The notes beneath the pieces are model-generated. The model saw only the letters and a program-made list of their open reading frames with translations. It ran no database searches and was not told where the DNA came from. Shown piece after piece: positions 17,574 through 26,327 of a stretch of 64,000 bases of DNA (position 1 is the first letter of the stretch; each line of letters starts with the position of its first letter). Source of the DNA: Clostridiales bacterium UBA4080 (GTDB taxonomy: Bacteria; Bacillota; Clostridia; Lachnospirales; Vallitaleaceae). The DNA is taken from positions 124,411 through 188,410 of the forward strand of contig DFYO01000019.1 in NCBI GenBank assembly GCA_002381865.1. The letters run 5' to 3'. The position numbers and the translations under genes are program-made.

Positions 17574-19472
17574 TTAATCCACGCCTCCGCTTGAACCACC
17601 AGCTCCGCTTCCTGCATCACTTCCTCCTGATGAAAATCCTCCGCCATCCCCCTTTGATGCCTTTGTTTCATTGTTTAGCATATCTCTTATTGCATCTGAA
17701 AAACTGCTTCCTATACTATCAATTGCCTGAAAGGATGTTTGATAATCCCTGCCTGACATCATGTAGAATAATCTATTTGTATCCTTCGCCTCTAAAAGCT
17801 CTGGATATTTTGCATATAGTTGTTTCAAAAGCTTTTCAGCTGAACCTAAGACTGTTGCATATACCAGATATTTTTCCCACATAAATAATTCAGGTAATTC
17901 TTTTTTGTCAAAGGTAGTAAAATCTTCAATAAATTTTTTAAAAGCTCTCCATAGAGCAAACTGATTTTCTCCAAATTGCGTAAGCAATGGCTTTTGATTT
18001 TTTCCAAATGCAATCATCATCAGAAGGCTTCCAAGCCCCGCTATTGCAACATAAAAAACCTTTGTTCCTTTAAAGAAATCAACATTTGTATAAAGCAACA
18101 TTGGGACAACTATTAATACCAAACTAATAAATACATAAAATCCAATAAAGGCTGCATTTTTATTTCTCTCATATTCAAAATATCCTCTTCTGTTTGCAAT
18201 ATTATAAACCTCTTTATTAAAGCTATTGTAAAAATGATATGCATAAGGGGATGTTCCTTTATTTTTACAATATTTTTTAACCTCTGAGAGAAGTACCTTC
18301 CCTGTACTTAATCCTACTGTAACAAACAAAAATTCCATCAGTGCTTTCTCATGTACTGCCAGCTCGTTCCAATTCGAAGACTTGTTAACCAATTCCATAT
18401 CCTTTTTCTTGCCAATAAAACCATTATTCTCAATTAGTTGTCCAAAAACATAGCCTTTGTTAATAAGGTCTAGCAGTGTCGCCGAAATCTGTACAGAAAC
18501 ATTCTTTTTCCCCGAATAATGATTCATTAGATAATCCAGCTCCGCAGGAAATATATCTGCCGGCAAATCTCTATAATAGTCCGGCTCTATCTCCGGCTTT
18601 AATCTTTTCATTTTTTTCTTATTTAAGGATAATAAGAAAAGAGGAGTTACAAGCCCTAAAGCCGAAAGCAGAACACTGACAACAAAAATCAGGCTGTTTT
18701 TACCGGCCTCCTTGTCTGCTTTTTCTGATGCTTCATTCTCCATATTTAAAAGATATTCATAATTGTTTTGATTAATTTTTTCTACTGAAGCACCCATCGC
18801 TTCAACAGGCATCAAAAATCTTGCTTCAATATATCTCTTTGCCGGAACATTTTTCATCTTTAACTCAACAGTGTTGTTTCCTGAAAATTCAATTTTACCT
18901 CCCGCTGGTCCATGTCCCCATATTTTTGTATTGTCTGAATTTGCTCCCTCTGGAAGCTTAACCAATACACTAAAATTTTGAATTACATATACATTGTCCG
19001 AAGAAAGATATTTTTGAAAATAATCAGCACAATCATTGTATTTTTTAACCGCTTTATGTATTTTATAATACACTGTAAAGGTTTTTTTCTGATTATTATC
19101 CGTCCTATAATACCACTCTATTCTTGTGTTTCCTCCGGTTTCACCGACTGCATATTTGCCCTCCGGTCTTTGATCATTAAAGCCATCAATTCTGGCGTAT
19201 GAAACTCCATCTTCTTCTACCGATATCTCATCTGCAAAGCCTTGAATATCTAGGTATCCTCTTGAAAACTCACCCTCAACAAATTCATAGGTTCGCTCTT
19301 CTTTAACTCTTGCACTGCCATCTCTTAAGATTTCAACCTCATAATCTAAATTTTCCAAAATAGATTTTTTACCATCAGAATAATAAATCCCTTTCTGATT
19401 ATCCCTTATACCAATAAACATAAGTATACCCACAATAACAAACACTATTGAAACAAATATTTTTTTAACCAC
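17574..19472 (-). CDS. DUF2207 domain membrane protein
   Basis: Protein of 632 residues. It has an N-terminal signal/TM helix (about 4-22), an extracellular DUF2207 domain (about 30-220, with LDYEVEILRDGSARVKEERT-type start), a TM helix at about 261-281 and a cytoplasmic domain. Two more TM helices follow at about 445-490. The C-terminus is a Gly/Ser-rich tail from about residue 610. This is the common layout of DUF2207 proteins, whose function is unknown. They frequently co-occur with LemA, as here. It follows the MreB-like gene by 51 bases. Confidence 0.85.
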   Translation of the reverse strand: MVKKIFVSIVFVIVGILMFIGIRDNQKGIYYSDGKKSILENLDYEVEILRDGSARVKEERTYEFVEGEFSRGYLDIQGFADEISVEEDGVSYARIDGFNDQRPEGKYAVGETGGNTRIEWYYRTDNNQKKTFTVYYKIHKAVKKYNDCADYFQKYLSSDNVYVIQNFSVLVKLPEGANSDNTKIWGHGPAGGKIEFSGNNTVELKMKNVPAKRYIEARFLMPVEAMGASVEKINQNNYEYLLNMENEASEKADKEAGKNSLIFVVSVLLSALGLVTPLFLLSLNKKKMKRLKPEIEPDYYRDLPADIFPAELDYLMNHYSGKKNVSVQISATLLDLINKGYVFGQLIENNGFIGKKKDMELVNKSSNWNELAVHEKALMEFLFVTVGLSTGKVLLSEVKKYCKNKGTSPYAYHFYNSFNKEVYNIANRRGYFEYERNKNAAFIGFYVFISLVLIVVPMLLYTNVDFFKGTKVFYVAIAGLGSLLMMIAFGKNQKPLLTQFGENQFALWRAFKKFIEDFTTFDKKELPELFMWEKYLVYATVLGSAEKLLKQLYAKYPELLEAKDTNRLFYMMSGRDYQTSFQAIDSIGSSFSDAIRDMLNNETKASKGDGGGFSSGGSDAGSGAGGSSGGVD

Positions 19473-19523
19473 TGCAAAACCCCCTTTTAGTTTTACTACA
19501 TGAAAAGACTTATTACAATTGTC

Positions 19524-20489
19524 TTAATTAATTCTTTTTTGCAAACCAACTGCTACTGTTGAAAGCGGATCATCTGCAAGCTTAACAGGTATCCCTGTCT
19601 TTGCTTCAATTAGGTCCGTAAATCCATTTATCATACTTCCACCACCAGTAATCAAAATACCATCCTCTGCAATATCTGCCGTAAGCTCTGGCGGAGTTTT
19701 CTCAAGAACTGAATATATACTGTCAATAATTTTCATAGCAACCTCTGATAATACGGGAACCAATTCGTTAGAGGATATATCTATTGATGTGGGTAATCCC
19801 GTAATTAAGCTTCTGCCTCTTACTGTATGTTCTTCATTGTCTTCCCTTTTAAATAGCGATCCTATACCTATTTTTATTTCTTCTGCCATAGTATCACCAA
19901 TTAACATTCCATACTGATTTCTTAAATATTTTGAAATAGCATCGTCAAAGTCGTCTCCTGCAATTTTTACTGAGGTACTAAGAACAATATTTCCCAAGGA
20001 TATAACGGCTACATCCGTAGTTCCTCCCCCAATATCCACAATCATTCTGCCGTAAGGCTCATCAATAACAATCCCGGCTCCAAGAGCTGCAGCAATAGGC
20101 TCATCCATAATAAAAACCTTACCTGCCCCCGCCTTATAGGTAACCTCTTCAACTGCTCTTCTCTCAACCTCTGTAACTCCACTTGGAACACATATTGATA
20201 TTTTAGGCTTTCTGAATTGATTACCTTTGAATTTATGTATATAATACTTGAGCATTTTTTCAGTTAAATCAAAGTTTGATATTACTCCTTGTGATAAAGG
20301 CTTTACTGCAATAACATCATCATGTGTTCTTCCAAGCATTTCCTTTGCCTGACTTCCTATTGCCAAAATCCTTCCATCACTTCTTGCAACAGCTACTACT
20401 GTTGGCTCTCTAAGTACCAATCCTTTTCCCTTTATACAAACAAGAACATTTGCTGTTCCAAGATCTATTCCGATATCTGCTTCTACCAT
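19524..20489 (-). CDS. mreB: MreB/Mbl-type actin homolog
   Basis: Cytoplasmic bacterial actin of 321 residues, full length for MreB. ATPase motifs are phosphate 1 DIGIDLGTANVLVCIKG, phosphate 2 VDIGGGTTDVAVIS and the adenosine motif LITGGGSMING. It polymerises beneath the membrane and guides cell-wall synthesis. It is not followed by mreC-mreD but by the DUF2207 / zinc-ribbon / LemA cluster. This suggests a paralog (Mbl/MreBH-like) working with that membrane module. Confidence 0.9.
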   Translation of the reverse strand: MVEADIGIDLGTANVLVCIKGKGLVLREPTVVAVARSDGRILAIGSQAKEMLGRTHDDVIAVKPLSQGVISNFDLTEKMLKYYIHKFKGNQFRKPKISICVPSGVTEVERRAVEEVTYKAGAGKVFIMDEPIAAALGAGIVIDEPYGRMIVDIGGGTTDVAVISLGNIVLSTSVKIAGDDFDDAISKYLRNQYGMLIGDTMAEEIKIGIGSLFKREDNEEHTVRGRSLITGLPTSIDISSNELVPVLSEVAMKIIDSIYSVLEKTPPELTADIAEDGILITGGGSMINGFTDLIEAKTGIPVKLADDPLSTVAVGLQKRIN

Positions 20490-20657
20490 AATATACCATC
20501 CTCTATTTATATATATTCCAACAATAAAATCCTAATCATTTGCTATATAGCAATGCATTGATGCTTCAAGCAATCTAATAGGTTTATAATCATTGCTTAA
20601 AAAAATATGCAATTTGTTATATTATAAAGATTTTTTGAATTTTTTGTATCTAATTAT

Positions 20658-20685
20658 ATTATATACACTCTTGTATATTATTCAA
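20658..20685 (-). promoter_or_regulatory. Candidate promoter of the mreB cluster
   Basis: TTGAAT (20680-20685) and TATAAT (20658-20663) on the minus strand with a 16-base spacer. It would give a leader of about 160 bases; I see no other structure in that leader apart from a 7-bp inverted repeat (AAGCAAT). Confidence 0.4.
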
Positions 20686-20693
20686 GCACAAGC

Positions 20694-21593
20694 TTAGTCC
20701 TTTCCACATAAAAATGCTGCTATTGGTTCAGGACCTCTGATATTTTTTTTGCTTATTTTCAGCTCTCCATTTTCTTTCGGTCTTATTCTCCAATCTACCA
20801 GCATTATTTGTCCGTCTCTGATTTCTATTCCTGTTATACATCTTGGATGTATACAGCATCCCGTATTAAAATAGCCACAATTTCCCTTATGAGGAAACTT
20901 TGGTCTGTGAGTGTGCCCACAAATTATACTAACTCGTTTTTTTTCAATCCACTTTGAAAAAACGCTTTCTATTTTATGTCTCTTAATTCTGTTTTTTGCA
21001 GGACTGGCTGGATTTTTAAAGCCAATTATATGCATATATCTCCAAAAATATCGTAGAGAAAGCATAGATATTCTCCAAAGCTGGTCATTCATCATATCTC
21101 CCTGATGACCGTGTACCACTAAAAATTCCTGCCCTGTGGGCTTATATCTAAGCAGCAAGCTTTCATATATCTGTATATTAGGGAATAGAGAATTTTTCTC
21201 ATCATAAAATTCATCCTCATATTCATATAAATTGGCTTCAACAAAGTGAGTATTTTTTATTTCCATATTGTGGTTACCAAATAAAAGCATAAACTTATTT
21301 TTGTTGTGAAACTCTCTAAGCAGACAAAAAACATCACTATGAGCACTACGTATATGTCTAAAACTGGCATGCTCCCATAGCTCATCGCCATCTCCAACCT
21401 CTACATAGGAATAGCCATGCTCTAAGTAATGCTTTAAAGCAAAATAATAAATATTCTGGTTATGCGCAAATTCGTCCGACATACTATTGTCTCCTCTGTG
21501 AACATCGCCAAAAAAAATCATTTTTGTATCATTATCAATCTCAATTACAGGTGCAATATTATAGGCATAATTCAATCTTTGCTCCGTTCTCAC
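20694..21593 (-). CDS. Calcineurin-like metallophosphoesterase
   Basis: Protein of 299 residues with the full set of metal-binding motifs: FFGDVHRGD, VGDGDELWE (GD motif), LLFGNHNME (GNH), VVHGHQGD and CGHTHRP (GHxH). The layout resembles LpxH-like and Icc-like cytoplasmic phosphoesterases; there is no signal peptide. The substrate is unknown. A Gram-positive host would not be expected to need LpxH activity. The gene is divergent from prfC. Confidence 0.8.
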   Translation of the reverse strand: MRTEQRLNYAYNIAPVIEIDNDTKMIFFGDVHRGDNSMSDEFAHNQNIYYFALKHYLEHGYSYVEVGDGDELWEHASFRHIRSAHSDVFCLLREFHNKNKFMLLFGNHNMEIKNTHFVEANLYEYEDEFYDEKNSLFPNIQIYESLLLRYKPTGQEFLVVHGHQGDMMNDQLWRISMLSLRYFWRYMHIIGFKNPASPAKNRIKRHKIESVFSKWIEKKRVSIICGHTHRPKFPHKGNCGYFNTGCCIHPRCITGIEIRDGQIMLVDWRIRPKENGELKISKKNIRGPEPIAAFLCGKD

Positions 21594-21641
21594 AAAGCAT
21601 CACCACCTAGTATTATTTTCTTATATTATATCATATTTTAA

Positions 21642-21670
21642 TTGACATTTTTACTATTAAAAGGTAACAT
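21642..21670 (+). promoter_or_regulatory. prfC promoter
   Basis: TTGACA (21642-21647) and TAACAT (21665-21670) with a 17-base spacer, a near-consensus sigma-A promoter. It overlaps the start of a longer in-frame reading, which argues for the downstream ATG as the true start of prfC. Confidence 0.7.
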
Positions 21671-21713
21671 CATAAAGGATTATATATTGAAGCAAACAAA
21701 AAGGAAGAACAAT

Positions 21714-23315
21714 ATGTCAGACAAATCATATACATTTCAAGAAGAAATTAAAAGAAGAAGAACCTTTGCTATTATTTCGCATCCTGATGCAGGTAAAACT
21801 ACTCTTACTGAAAAGTTTTTACTTTATGGAGGAGCAATTCGTTCAGCAGGGTCTGTTAAATCAAGAAGAACAGAAAAGCATGCTGTATCTGATTGGATGG
21901 AGATAGAAAAACAAAGAGGTATCTCTGTAACCTCCAGTGTCCTCCAATTTAATTATAATGATTTTTGTATTAATATCTTAGACACTCCTGGACATCAGGA
22001 TTTTAGTGAGGATACCTACAGAACACTTGTAGCGGCTGATAACGCCGTAATGGTAATAGACTGTGCAAAGGGTGTTGAAGCACAAACCAAAAAGCTTTTC
22101 CATGTATGTAAAATGCGTGGAATTCCAATTTTTACATTTATAAACAAAATGGACCGAAGTGGAAAGGATCCTTTTGAGCTTCTTGAAGAACTAGAAAATG
22201 TTCTAGGCATCCGCTCCTGCCCTGTAAACTGGCCAATTGGCTCCGGTAAAGATTTTCGCGGTGTATATAACCGTCAAAAGGAGCAGGTTGAGCTCTTTGA
22301 AAGTGGCGACCATGGTCAAAACAAGCTTAATGTTGTTAATGCAAGCGTTAGTGATGAAGCCTTGAATGGACTTCTAGGAGATTCTTTGCATCAGCAGTTG
22401 TTAAGTGATATTGAGCTTTTAGATATTGCAGGAGACCCTTTTGATATAGAAAAGGTTCTAAAGGGGGAGCTTACTCCGGTGTTTTTCGGAAGTGCTTTAA
22501 CTAATTTTGGTGTTGAACCATTCCTTGAAGCCTTTTTGGATATAACTACTCCGCCTCTTCCTCGCGAAACAAATCAAGGACCAATCGACCCTGAAAGCAA
22601 AAATTTTACTGGCTTTATATTCAAAATACAAGCTAATATGAATCCAACTCATAGAGATAGAATTGCCTTTCTAAGAATTTGTTCTGGTAAATTTGAAAAG
22701 GGCATGAATGCTAATATTGTTCAGAAGAAGAAAAAAATTAAGCTTTCACAGCCGCAGCAGTTTTTAGCTCAGGACCGTGTAATTACCGAGGAAGCTTATC
22801 CCGGTGATATTATAGGTATACATGACCCCGGCATATTTAATATTGGTGATACCATCAGCCAAGCTGATATTGACGTTGTATATGAAGGCATCCCAAAGTT
22901 TGCACCTGAGCATTTTATGAAAATATCAACAACAAGCGCATTAAAAAGAAAGCACTTTTTAAAGGGTATAACCCAGCTTGCTGAAGAAGGTACAATTCAG
23001 GTATATAAAAGACCTAATTGGGGAACAGAAGAGCTTATAATCGGAGTAGTTGGTATGCTCCAATTTGAAGTATTAGAGTATCGTCTTCAAAACGAATATG
23101 GAGTTGAAACCAAAAGCCAACATTTGCCTTATAAGCACATACGCTGGATAGCAGCCGAAAGTATTAAAATCGAAGAGTTTAACCCTCCTATGGATACAAT
23201 CCTTGTCTTTGGGGAAAATGATGAACCCGCTGTACTTTTCCAAAACGAATGGGCAGTAAAGCATATCCAAGAAAGAAATAAAGGTATTATATTAAAAGAA
23301 ACCTCCACTGTATAG
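21714..23315 (+). CDS. prfC: Peptide chain release factor 3
   Basis: Translational GTPase of 533 residues from the ATG at 21714. It releases class I release factors from the ribosome after termination. G-domain motifs: G1 SHPDAGKTTLTEK, G3 DTPGHQDFSED, G4 FINKMDRSGKD. The C-terminal RF3 domain follows. The start was chosen because GGAAG precedes it and the promoter overlaps the frame further upstream. Single-gene transcript. Confidence 0.95.
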   Translation: MSDKSYTFQEEIKRRRTFAIISHPDAGKTTLTEKFLLYGGAIRSAGSVKSRRTEKHAVSDWMEIEKQRGISVTSSVLQFNYNDFCINILDTPGHQDFSEDTYRTLVAADNAVMVIDCAKGVEAQTKKLFHVCKMRGIPIFTFINKMDRSGKDPFELLEELENVLGIRSCPVNWPIGSGKDFRGVYNRQKEQVELFESGDHGQNKLNVVNASVSDEALNGLLGDSLHQQLLSDIELLDIAGDPFDIEKVLKGELTPVFFGSALTNFGVEPFLEAFLDITTPPLPRETNQGPIDPESKNFTGFIFKIQANMNPTHRDRIAFLRICSGKFEKGMNANIVQKKKKIKLSQPQQFLAQDRVITEEAYPGDIIGIHDPGIFNIGDTISQADIDVVYEGIPKFAPEHFMKISTTSALKRKHFLKGITQLAEEGTIQVYKRPNWGTEELIIGVVGMLQFEVLEYRLQNEYGVETKSQHLPYKHIRWIAAESIKIEEFNPPMDTILVFGENDEPAVLFQNEWAVKHIQERNKGIILKETSTV

Positions 23316-23327
23316 GAGGTTTCTTTT
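23294..23327 (+). terminator. prfC terminator overlapping the stop codon
   Basis: Perfect 13-bp stem (aaaagaaacctcc and complement) with an 8-base loop. The TAG stop of prfC lies at the loop/arm junction, so the last seven codons form the 5' arm. Confidence 0.85.
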
Positions 23328-23483
23328 ATATTTAAATATTATGGTAAAATTCTATATTAACTTCCCTTTTTTATTCAAAAGGAACTTTACCTTGAGAATA
23401 CATTGGAGGGGGTGTTATAAGCTTTTGCTCTTACACAAAATAATTTTACTTTCTATCAACAAACTTAAACCTTACGATACGGA

Positions 23484-23642
23484 AGAATTTTAGCCCAAAT
23501 TATTGATCAGCTTATAAATGACCCTTGGGGGTTCATTCAGAAGTGCACAAGAGTAAACGCCTTCCCTTATGCACACGACGTGCATGGGAAGGCAGAATGA
23601 AACCCCAAGGGTCATAGATGAATACACTTAAGCTAAAATTCT
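23484..23642. repeat. Large nested inverted repeat, possible MITE or structured RNA
   Basis: Three concentric arms are readable. Outer: 23484-23494 with 23632-23642 (agaattttagc, 11 bp perfect). Middle: 23518-23538 with 23595-23615 (20 of 21 complementary). Inner: 23559-23593, GCCTTCCC and ATGCAC pairing with GTGCAT and GGGAAGGC around a 5-base loop. No coding frame fits. A further partial copy of the outer arm (gctaaaattt) follows near 23697. The remaining intergenic sequence (23328-23483 and 23643-23811) shows nothing else I can support. Confidence 0.75.
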
Positions 23643-23811
23643 GACTCTAGAATATTAGCAACATTATATTTTGTCATATTAGCATTTATTCAAGCTAAAA
23701 TTTCGACCGTAATAGTATAGCCAGTAACTCGGCTTATTAAGTACACATATAAATACCATTACTTTATTAACAGACATTAAAATCACCTTTAATGCAGTAA
23801 TGCAAATGAAT

Positions 23812-23843
23812 CCAACAACACAAAAGAACCGTCCCCTTGTTGG
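23812..23843. repeat. REP-like hairpin with GGGGACGGTT core
   Basis: Arms CCAACAA (23812-23818) and TTGTTGG (23837-23843) flank a core that reads GGGGACGGTTCTTTTGTG on the minus strand. From memory this core is common in small palindromic elements associated with REP-type (Y1) transposases in Firmicutes; I have no database check. It lies directly after the murF stop, where it could also serve as a terminator on the minus strand. Confidence 0.5.
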
Positions 23844-23847
23844 GGTT

Positions 23848-25212
23848 TTAATTGTTTTCTGTAATTTTCTTTAGCACTTCTTCCATCTTCATCCCTCTAG
23901 AGCCTTTAATAAGAACGGTATCACCGGGAATCAGATTCTTTTCAAGGTATTCAGCTATTTCTAAATGATTATGACATATTTTATATTTGTTGGAATCACC
24001 AATACCCTCTGCCATATTCTTTGCATTATCTCCTAGCAGCAAAGAAAAGTCAATCCCGAGCTCTTGGCACATCTCTCCAACCTCTTTATGCGCCTCTTCT
24101 GCCATATCCCCAAGCTCAAACATATTCCCCAAAACTGCTACTGTTCTTCCCTTTGCTATGCTCTTAAGCACTTTTAGTCCGGCCTTCATAGAATCAGGAC
24201 TTGCATTATAGGAATCATCAATGTACTTGATATTATTTATATTTATTATCGTTTGTCTATTATCTCCAGGACTATAATTTGCAATCCCTTCCATCATAGC
24301 CTCCATTGTCATTCCAAGCTCAGTTCCGCAAGCAATTGCAACCAATGCGTTAGATATATGATGCTCTCCAGGAACATTTATTTTCACTCTGTAGGTTTTA
24401 TCACTATGATTAATTGAAAAATATGAACCCTCTTGGCCTAAGCTTTCAACATTATATGCCGAGTATGTGCAAGGCACCTCAATGCCTGTATATTCTACTC
24501 TGGTATGAGCATTTTTACCTGCCTGTATAAGTAGTTCATCATTAGCATTTAAAATTAGCAGCTTGTTTTCATCCATTCCATCAGCTATTTCCATCTTAGC
24601 CTTTAGAATATTTTCTCTTGTTTTTAACCTTTCAATATGGGAAATTCCAATATTAGTAATAACTCCAATATCAGGCATTCCTATTTTTGAAAGAGTTCTA
24701 ATCTCACCTAAACCTCTCATGCCCATTTCTACAATTGCAACATCATGTTCATCCTTTATTCCCAGTATAGTTTGAGGCATACCAATTTCATTGTTATGAT
24801 TTGCATGTGTTTTATGAACCTTAAATCTTTGTTCAAGCACTGCTGCAATCATATCCTTTGTACTGGTTTTTCCAACACTTCCGGTTACTGCTATTATAGG
24901 CTTATCCATAGTAATTCTATGATGCCTTGCAATGCTTTGATATGCTTCAAGAGTATTCTCTGTAAATATTATTGGTAAATTTTCAGCAGCTTCAATCTCC
25001 TCAGATACAATAACAGCTATAGCACCCTTTGAAATAGCCTGCCTTGCATAGTCATTGCCATTAAAATTCTCTCCCTTTAATGCTACAAACAAATCACCCT
25101 TTTCTATTTTTCTAGAATCGGTTGTTATGCAATTTGCAGCTGTTTCAGCAAAATCATATTGAGTTCTTCCCTCTACGATACTAACAATATCTTTAATCAA
25201 TAAATCCTTCAT
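23848..25212 (-). CDS. murF: UDP-MurNAc-tripeptide--D-Ala-D-Ala ligase
   Basis: Cytoplasmic Mur ligase of 454 residues, normal length. It adds D-Ala-D-Ala to the UDP-MurNAc-tripeptide. ATP-binding loop VTGSVGKTSTKDM at about residues 108-120, the central MRGLGEI region and the C-terminal DDSYNASPDSM are typical. It lies 41 bases downstream of ddl on the same strand, which makes its dipeptide substrate. Confidence 0.96.
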   Translation of the reverse strand: MKDLLIKDIVSIVEGRTQYDFAETAANCITTDSRKIEKGDLFVALKGENFNGNDYARQAISKGAIAVIVSEEIEAAENLPIIFTENTLEAYQSIARHHRITMDKPIIAVTGSVGKTSTKDMIAAVLEQRFKVHKTHANHNNEIGMPQTILGIKDEHDVAIVEMGMRGLGEIRTLSKIGMPDIGVITNIGISHIERLKTRENILKAKMEIADGMDENKLLILNANDELLIQAGKNAHTRVEYTGIEVPCTYSAYNVESLGQEGSYFSINHSDKTYRVKINVPGEHHISNALVAIACGTELGMTMEAMMEGIANYSPGDNRQTIININNIKYIDDSYNASPDSMKAGLKVLKSIAKGRTVAVLGNMFELGDMAEEAHKEVGEMCQELGIDFSLLLGDNAKNMAEGIGDSNKYKICHNHLEIAEYLEKNLIPGDTVLIKGSRGMKMEEVLKKITENN

Positions 25213-25253
25213 TGTATCTCCTATACTATATTTATAATATATGTAGTTGCTTT

Positions 25254-26327
25254 TTATATTGATGTTTTAAGCTGCTTATCCTTATTATACCTATCTAATG
25301 CAAGCTCTAATAGTCTGTCAATCAAACCGCTATAGCTGATACCGCTCTCCTGCCAAAGCTTAGGATACATACTAATTTTTGTAAAGCCTGGAAGAGTATT
25401 CACCTCGTTAATTAAAAGCTCATTATTTTGAGTTAGAAACATATCAACTCGGGTAAGCCCCTCACAATAAAGAGTTTTATAGGTCTCTACAGCAAACATC
25501 TTAATTCTTTCAGCCATTTCTATATCTAATTCTGCCGGAATCATCAAGTCTGCTCCATCATCATCAATATATTTAGCCTTATAGGAATAAAATCCCTGCT
25601 TGCTCCTAACCTCTCCAGGTACTGCTGATACGGGCTTTTCATTTCCAAGAACTGCACATTCAATTTCCCTTCCTGTAATGTTCTCTTCTACTATTACTTT
25701 ATTGTCAAATTGAAATGCCTCAGCAATTCCTTTATCAAATTCTTCCATTGTGCTAGCTTTTGTAATGCCTACTGATGAGCCTAAGCTTGCTGGTTTAATA
25801 AATACAGGCATTCCTAGCTTGTTTTCAACCTCATTAAAATCCGGATTTTTTTCGGCATCTAAGTATTTATTAAATACTAGATACTTTGCACTTAAAATCC
25901 CCTTTTCCTTTAATAATCTTTTCATTATTTCTTTATCCATGCCAACTGCAGAGCCAAGAACTCCTGGCCCTACAAAGGGAATGTCCATTAATTTTAAAAG
26001 TCCCTGCATTGTTCCATCTTCTCCATAGGTGCCATGCAATACTGGAAATATAACATCTGGTTTTTCAAGCTTTTCCATAGTATCCACTACAATTATCTTT
26101 GAATCTATTCCTGGAAGTATAGCAAGCTCCGTACCTCCCTCAACAATTCCTGAATCTGCTTCCTCTGGCTCTAGTATCCATTTTCCACTTTTAGTAATTC
26201 CAATACGAATCACATTATATTTATCCTTATCTATTGCATCATAAATATTCTTTGCAGATTTTACGGAAACCTCATGCTCTACTGTTCTTCCTCCAAATAA
26301 GATTCCCACTGTTAATTTTTGTTTCAT
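25254..26327 (-). CDS. ddl: D-alanine--D-alanine ligase
   Basis: ATP-grasp ligase of 357 residues. N-terminal GILFGGRTVEHEVSVKSA and C-terminal LLINEVNTLPGFTKISMYP are diagnostic. The omega-loop region reads FYSYKAKY, the tyrosine-containing form of D-Ala-D-Ala enzymes rather than the D-Ala-D-Lac form of vancomycin resistance. The ATG overlaps the stop of the upstream diguanylate cyclase gene by one base (TAATG), so translation is coupled to it. murF follows. Confidence 0.96.
   Translation of the reverse strand: MKQKLTVGILFGGRTVEHEVSVKSAKNIYDAIDKDKYNVIRIGITKSGKWILEPEEADSGIVEGGTELAILPGIDSKIIVVDTMEKLEKPDVIFPVLHGTYGEDGTMQGLLKLMDIPFVGPGVLGSAVGMDKEIMKRLLKEKGILSAKYLVFNKYLDAEKNPDFNEVENKLGMPVFIKPASLGSSVGITKASTMEEFDKGIAEAFQFDNKVIVEENITGREIECAVLGNEKPVSAVPGEVRSKQGFYSYKAKYIDDDGADLMIPAELDIEMAERIKMFAVETYKTLYCEGLTRVDMFLTQNNELLINEVNTLPGFTKISMYPKLWQESGISYSGLIDRLLELALDRYNKDKQLKTSI

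Noticed and set aside
21642..21713. Longer N-terminus for prfC starting at TTG 21642
   Set aside because: It would begin inside the -35 element of the promoter, and the ATG at 21714 has a ribosome site and matches the normal RF3 start.
23328..23811. CRISPR array or hidden gene in the prfC-murF gap
   Set aside because: There are no regularly spaced direct repeats and no frame with a ribosome site; the structure is palindromic instead.
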